Assembly (NCBI GenBank): GCA_902490005.1
Contig: CABUCM010000006.1
Location: 26,015 to 90,014 of the forward strand
Source: an uncultured Ruminiclostridium sp.
Lineage (GTDB): Bacteria; Bacillota; Clostridia; Oscillospirales; Acutalibacteraceae
Reading direction: 5' to 3'
Length of the DNA stretch: 64,000 nt
In this document: piece by piece, positions 60,634 through 64,000 of the stretch
How positions within the stretch are numbered: the stretch's first letter is position 1
Layout: each line of letters begins with the position of its first letter
Program-made: the position numbers and the translations under genes
Notes under the pieces: generated by a model
What the model was told of the DNA's origin: nothing
Databases searched by the model: none
What the model saw: only the letters and a program-made list of their open reading frames with translations

Positions 60634-60675
60634 CTTTATGGCGATTTGAAAGAACATAAAAGGAGAATAAAACGA

Positions 60676-62430
60676 ATGACTAATTTTGACGTATCAAAAA
60701 TCCCTTTCAGCATGGCTGGATCCTATATGGCGGTTTCCGACCTTCCCGAAAACTACCGGTGGCAGGAAAACCCTAAGGGGCTGTATCTGCGCACTGTCCG
60801 CAGCGAGGCCTGCGTAGGGCCTACAAAAAGCACCATCATAGGCCGGTTGGTTCCTACTTATGCGGGAGAAGAGATCGATTACACCTATCGCGCCACCCCC
60901 GACGAGCTGGTGATGGAAACCGGGAAAGGGAATATCCGACTGTGCTTCGCCGATCCCGGGACTATTTTAGCCAAAGGGGAAAAAAGCGGGCTGGGCCTGC
61001 GGGTGGACTTTATTCCGGCGGCGCCGTTTTTTACCTATCTTTATGAGGTCCCCTGCGAGGATTATTTGCGGTATACGGCGGTTTGCTTTGGACAGAACAT
61101 ACAGTACCTTTTGGGGGCGCAGGAAGGAATTTCATCTATGGCCCAGGTGTGGAACGGCTGTACCGCCGATGGCTGCCAGCTTCATTTTCAAGGAGAAAAT
61201 CAGGGCTTCCTCGCCGTGATCCGGGAACTTGCCGCTGGCTGGGACGGGGTGCGGAGAGTGTATGACTATGAAGCCTGCCGGGAAGAAACCAGAAAAAAAT
61301 TCAATGATTTTTGTAATATCATTCATCAGGTGCCAAAGCGGTATGAAGAAACCGCGTTGCTGGCGGCTTATGTGGATTGGTCCTGTATCGTGGCAAAAAG
61401 CGGCTTTTTAGGCCGGCCCGCTATGTATATGTCCAAGAACTGGATGTGCAGTCTGTGGAGCTGGGACCATTGCTTTAACGCGGTGGCTTTGGCCCATGAA
61501 AATCCTGAAGCCGCCTGGGACCAGTGGATTCTGCCTTTCGACCATCAGGACAGCACAGGCTTGATCCCTGATAACGTGTGCAACTCTAAGGTGGATTGGA
61601 ATTACTGCAAACCTCCGGTTCAGGGCTGGGCGCTGTCCAGAATGATGCGGGTAATGAAACTGAGCGAGGCGCAGCTGGCGGAGGCCTATGACAAATTGGA
61701 AAAATGGACCGACTGGTGGCTTAATTACCGGGATACCGACGGCGACGGGGTGTGCGAATACAACCACGGCTACGATTCCGGCTGGGATAACGCCACGGCC
61801 TTCGCAGAAATGCCTCCGGTAGCGTCGCCGGATTTGCAGGCATACCTGATTTTACAAACAGACGCCTTGGTAGAACTGGCGGAAAAGCTGGGCAGGAAAG
61901 ACCAGGCATCCCGGTGGAAGCGGCGGGGAGAAGCGCTGCTGGATGCCATGGTGCGCTGGTGTTTTGAAAACGGCAGGCCAAGGGTGTTCCACCGGGGAAG
62001 CCATGAGACGGTTCCTACCCGGTCGCTGCTTCCCTACGTTGCGGTGCTGGTAGGAGACCGGCTGCCGAAGGAGCTTGTGGAGAACATGGTGGAGGTATTA
62101 AAAGGCCCGGAATTCCTGACGGATTACGGCTTCGCCACCGAGAGCCCGGCTAGCCAGCTTTACGATTCAGATGGTTATTGGCGGGGGCCTATTTGGGCGC
62201 CCAGCACCCTGTTGATTTTAGACGGCCTAATGAAATGCGGGGAGGAAGCGTTTGCACGGGAAGTGGCTGAGCGGTTCTGCCGCATGGTAAAAGACAATGG
62301 CTTTGCGGAAAATTTTGACGCTCTCACAGGAGCCGGCCGGCGGGATTTAGCCTATACCTGGACCCCAAGCGTATTTCTGATTTTTGCAAACGAATATCTG
62401 AAAGAGGAGTCTGAAGCTGGCAGCCGATAA
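60676..62430 (+). CDS. (alpha/alpha)6-barrel glycosidase, MGH1/GH63-like
   Basis: A 584-residue protein with a beta-sandwich N-terminal part (about 1-220) and an (alpha/alpha)6 toroid. Motifs CSLWSWDHCFNAVAL, YDSGWDNATAF and YDSDGYWRGPIWAPS resemble the mannosyl-/glucosyl-oligosaccharide glucosidase and trehalase group; acidic residues in WDNATAF and the last motif are catalytic candidates. No signal peptide, so it hydrolyses an imported glycoside. ATG 60676 is preceded by AAGGAGA. Confidence 0.75.
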   Translation: MTNFDVSKIPFSMAGSYMAVSDLPENYRWQENPKGLYLRTVRSEACVGPTKSTIIGRLVPTYAGEEIDYTYRATPDELVMETGKGNIRLCFADPGTILAKGEKSGLGLRVDFIPAAPFFTYLYEVPCEDYLRYTAVCFGQNIQYLLGAQEGISSMAQVWNGCTADGCQLHFQGENQGFLAVIRELAAGWDGVRRVYDYEACREETRKKFNDFCNIIHQVPKRYEETALLAAYVDWSCIVAKSGFLGRPAMYMSKNWMCSLWSWDHCFNAVALAHENPEAAWDQWILPFDHQDSTGLIPDNVCNSKVDWNYCKPPVQGWALSRMMRVMKLSEAQLAEAYDKLEKWTDWWLNYRDTDGDGVCEYNHGYDSGWDNATAFAEMPPVASPDLQAYLILQTDALVELAEKLGRKDQASRWKRRGEALLDAMVRWCFENGRPRVFHRGSHETVPTRSLLPYVAVLVGDRLPKELVENMVEVLKGPEFLTDYGFATESPASQLYDSDGYWRGPIWAPSTLLILDGLMKCGEEAFAREVAERFCRMVKDNGFAENFDALTGAGRRDLAYTWTPSVFLIFANEYLKEESEAGSR

Positions 62431-62496
62431 AATCGGCACAGTTCAGACGTGTGAGAGAATGAAACGAGACAATCCATACGAAAAGGAGCAGGTAAT

Positions 62497-63630
62497 ATGA
62501 AAAAGATCAACGTCGCCGTGGTGGGGCTTCGGTTTGGAGGCGGATTTGCCGGGCTTTATCAATACCACCCCCAGGTGGAAACGGTGGGGGTATTCGATAC
62601 GGACCCCGCCATTACCAAGCAGGTAGCGGATCTGTTCGCGCCGGTAAAGGCATACAACAGCTTTGAGGAGATTTTAGCGGATAAGACCATAGACGCGGTG
62701 CACCTGGTGACCCCGTTTCCGGTCCATGAGGAACAGACCGTGGCAGTGCTGAAATCCGGCAAGCACTGCGCCTGTACGGTGCCCATGGCCATGACCCTGG
62801 AAGGTATTCAGCGGATCGTGGATACGGTGCGGGAAACAGGCAAGCATTATATGATGATGGAGACGACCTTGTATACCTATCAGTTCCTCTATGTCCAGGA
62901 GATGCTTCGCAAGGGCGAGCTGGGAAAAATCCAATTTTTCCGGGGGACCCATTACCAGGACATGGTGAACTGGCCTGATTATTGGGTAGGACTGCCGCCG
63001 ATGCATTACGGCACCCACGCCATCGCGCCGATGACGGTGCTGTCCGGCTCCCGCATCTGCAAGGTTCATTGCTTTGGCTCCGGCACTATGGCGGAATCTT
63101 TAGTGAAGCATTACGGGAACCCTTATCCGGTGGAAAGCGCTTTATTCGCTTTTGAAAATGGCTTGAAAGCAGAGGCGACCCGCAGCTTGTTCGAGACGGC
63201 ACGCACCTATCAGGAGGGCCTTAACGTGTATGGCAGCAAGGCAAGCTTTGAGTGGGGCTTCTCTGACTCCGACGATCCTTTGGTGACGGTAGCCATCCCC
63301 CCGGCGGAGGGAAAGCGGGGCGGTACCGACCAAATCCAGGTGGTGAAGCTGCCGGATTATTTGGAAACCCTTCCTGAGGAACTGCGCCCCTTGGCGAAAT
63401 CCGGGACCTATTATGATCCGCTGAATCCCCAGGAATCCCTGGAAAAAGGCTTTGGCGGCGGCCATCACGGCTCCCATCCTCATTTGGTTCACGAATTTGT
63501 CAGCAGCATCATTGAGGACAGGAAGCCATGGATTGACGAAATCCTAGGGGCCAACATCACTGCGGCGGGGATTTGCGCTCATGAATCCGCGATGAGGGAT
63601 GGAGAGGCCGTAGAAATCCCAAGGTTTTAA
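62497..63630 (+). CDS. Gfo/Idh/MocA-family protein lacking the EKP lysine (cluster 3)
   Basis: A 377-residue family member. N-terminal VVGLRFGGGFAGL forms the nucleotide loop; His is kept in PPMHYGTHAIAP. The EKP motif is Thr94-Val95-Pro96 (CACTVPMAMT), so the usual catalytic lysine is replaced by Val. It may use different chemistry or substrates. Last gene of cluster 3, probably acting on the glycosidase product. AAAAGGAG lies before the ATG. Confidence 0.83.
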   Translation: MKKINVAVVGLRFGGGFAGLYQYHPQVETVGVFDTDPAITKQVADLFAPVKAYNSFEEILADKTIDAVHLVTPFPVHEEQTVAVLKSGKHCACTVPMAMTLEGIQRIVDTVRETGKHYMMMETTLYTYQFLYVQEMLRKGELGKIQFFRGTHYQDMVNWPDYWVGLPPMHYGTHAIAPMTVLSGSRICKVHCFGSGTMAESLVKHYGNPYPVESALFAFENGLKAEATRSLFETARTYQEGLNVYGSKASFEWGFSDSDDPLVTVAIPPAEGKRGGTDQIQVVKLPDYLETLPEELRPLAKSGTYYDPLNPQESLEKGFGGGHHGSHPHLVHEFVSSIIEDRKPWIDEILGANITAAGICAHESAMRDGEAVEIPRF

Positions 63631-63731
63631 ATAAGAAAAAATATCCTCCATAAATCATAAAATCAATCCCTTCGCTTGTAATTTTGATTTTGTGTGTTTG
63701 ATGGCTGCCCCAAATAAGATCGCCGGCATGA

Positions 63732-63777
63732 AAAAGTCAAGCGCGGGCTAAAAAGCTCTAGTCCGTGCTCGACTTTT
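63732..63777 (+). terminator. terminator of sugar operon 3 and window tail
   Basis: Imperfect stem AAAAGTC...(63732 onward) with GACTTTT (63771-63777), interrupted by a few mismatches, followed by CTTCC. The remainder, to 64000, has G/C-rich segments such as 63808-63852 but no gene was recognised. Confidence 0.55.
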
Positions 63778-64000
63778 CTTCCTTTCGGGTTAGTGGTAAA
63801 GGCACTTTCCCCTCTCGGGGCGGAAACCGGATCCCGAAAATGCCGGGGGCCGTAACTACTTCCGCTTAGCTGTTATTTGCTTTGCGTGCTTAGGCGCTCT
63901 GATGTTTTGAAGAGAAATGAAGAGTAATAAAATAATTTCCTGAATCATGAACCGGCCAGGCCATCGGGCAGTCCGGCGCCTCTCTCCCATTTCGAGATGG

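Noticed and set aside
1..64000. CRISPR arrays, insertion sequences, prophage or known defence operons
   Set aside because: No regular direct repeats, transposase or integrase motifs, or defence gene sets were seen in reading both strands.

Overview
The window reads as a chromosomal segment of a moderately GC-rich, low-GC-phylum (Firmicutes/Clostridia, probably Oscillospirales-like) anaerobe. Pointers are an L27 protein with the Firmicutes-type N-terminal extension next to its protease gene prp, the rplU-prp-rpmA-obgE-mrnC order, a SigH-like sigma factor, rqcH, a YmfF/YmfH pair, YesM/YesN regulators, lipoproteins with classic lipoboxes and many TTG start codons. No phage, insertion sequence, CRISPR array or complete rRNA gene was seen.

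Layout. (1) 1-2551: end of an ECF sigma gene with its RsgI-like membrane anti-sigma factor, then tag plus an orphan DUF5131 gene. (2) 2919-13867: sugar cluster 1. A LacI regulator faces a nine-gene operon: lipoprotein, two permeases, an aldo/keto reductase relative, two Gfo/Idh oxidoreductases, a ThuA-like protein, a cytoplasmic FG-GAP beta-propeller and a sugar-phosphate isomerase/epimerase-like TIM barrel. No classical glycosidase is present; the gene set fits oxidative (keto-sugar) cleavage of an imported glycoside. (3) 14402-22207: sugar cluster 2. A LacI regulator, a DUF6259-like glycosidase, a second lipoprotein/permease set and a GH172 (DUF2961) enzyme. Four copies of an 18-bp palindrome mark the probable regulon operators. 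(4) 22537-51000: housekeeping block with azlCD, a CorC-like protein, an esterase, ymfFH, lgt, folD, the L21/Prp/L27 operon with an L21-leader-like element, obgE, mrnC, yitT, an unlisted N/Q-rich microprotein, rsmF, ilvE, an RluA-type synthase, murA, a WalJ-like hydrolase, rlmH, a B12-radical SAM enzyme, yifB, sigH, a zinc-ribbon protein, trmK, a Nif3-family gene, rqcH and tRNA-Ala(GGC). (5) 51324-63630: a DMT transporter, then sugar cluster 3: YesN/YesM, a lipoprotein, two LplB/YtcP-type permeases, an MFS transporter, an (alpha/alpha)6-barrel glycosidase and a Gfo/Idh protein lacking the usual EKP lysine.

The three sugar clusters each encode a CUT1-type importer without an ATPase, so a shared MsmX-type ATPase must lie elsewhere. 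All three also carry a GC-rich hairpin between the lipoprotein and first permease genes, which suggests the same way of setting binding-protein excess. The most promising candidate for an undescribed system is cluster 1, with its FG-GAP propeller and an aldo/keto reductase relative that has lost two of the four usual catalytic residues.
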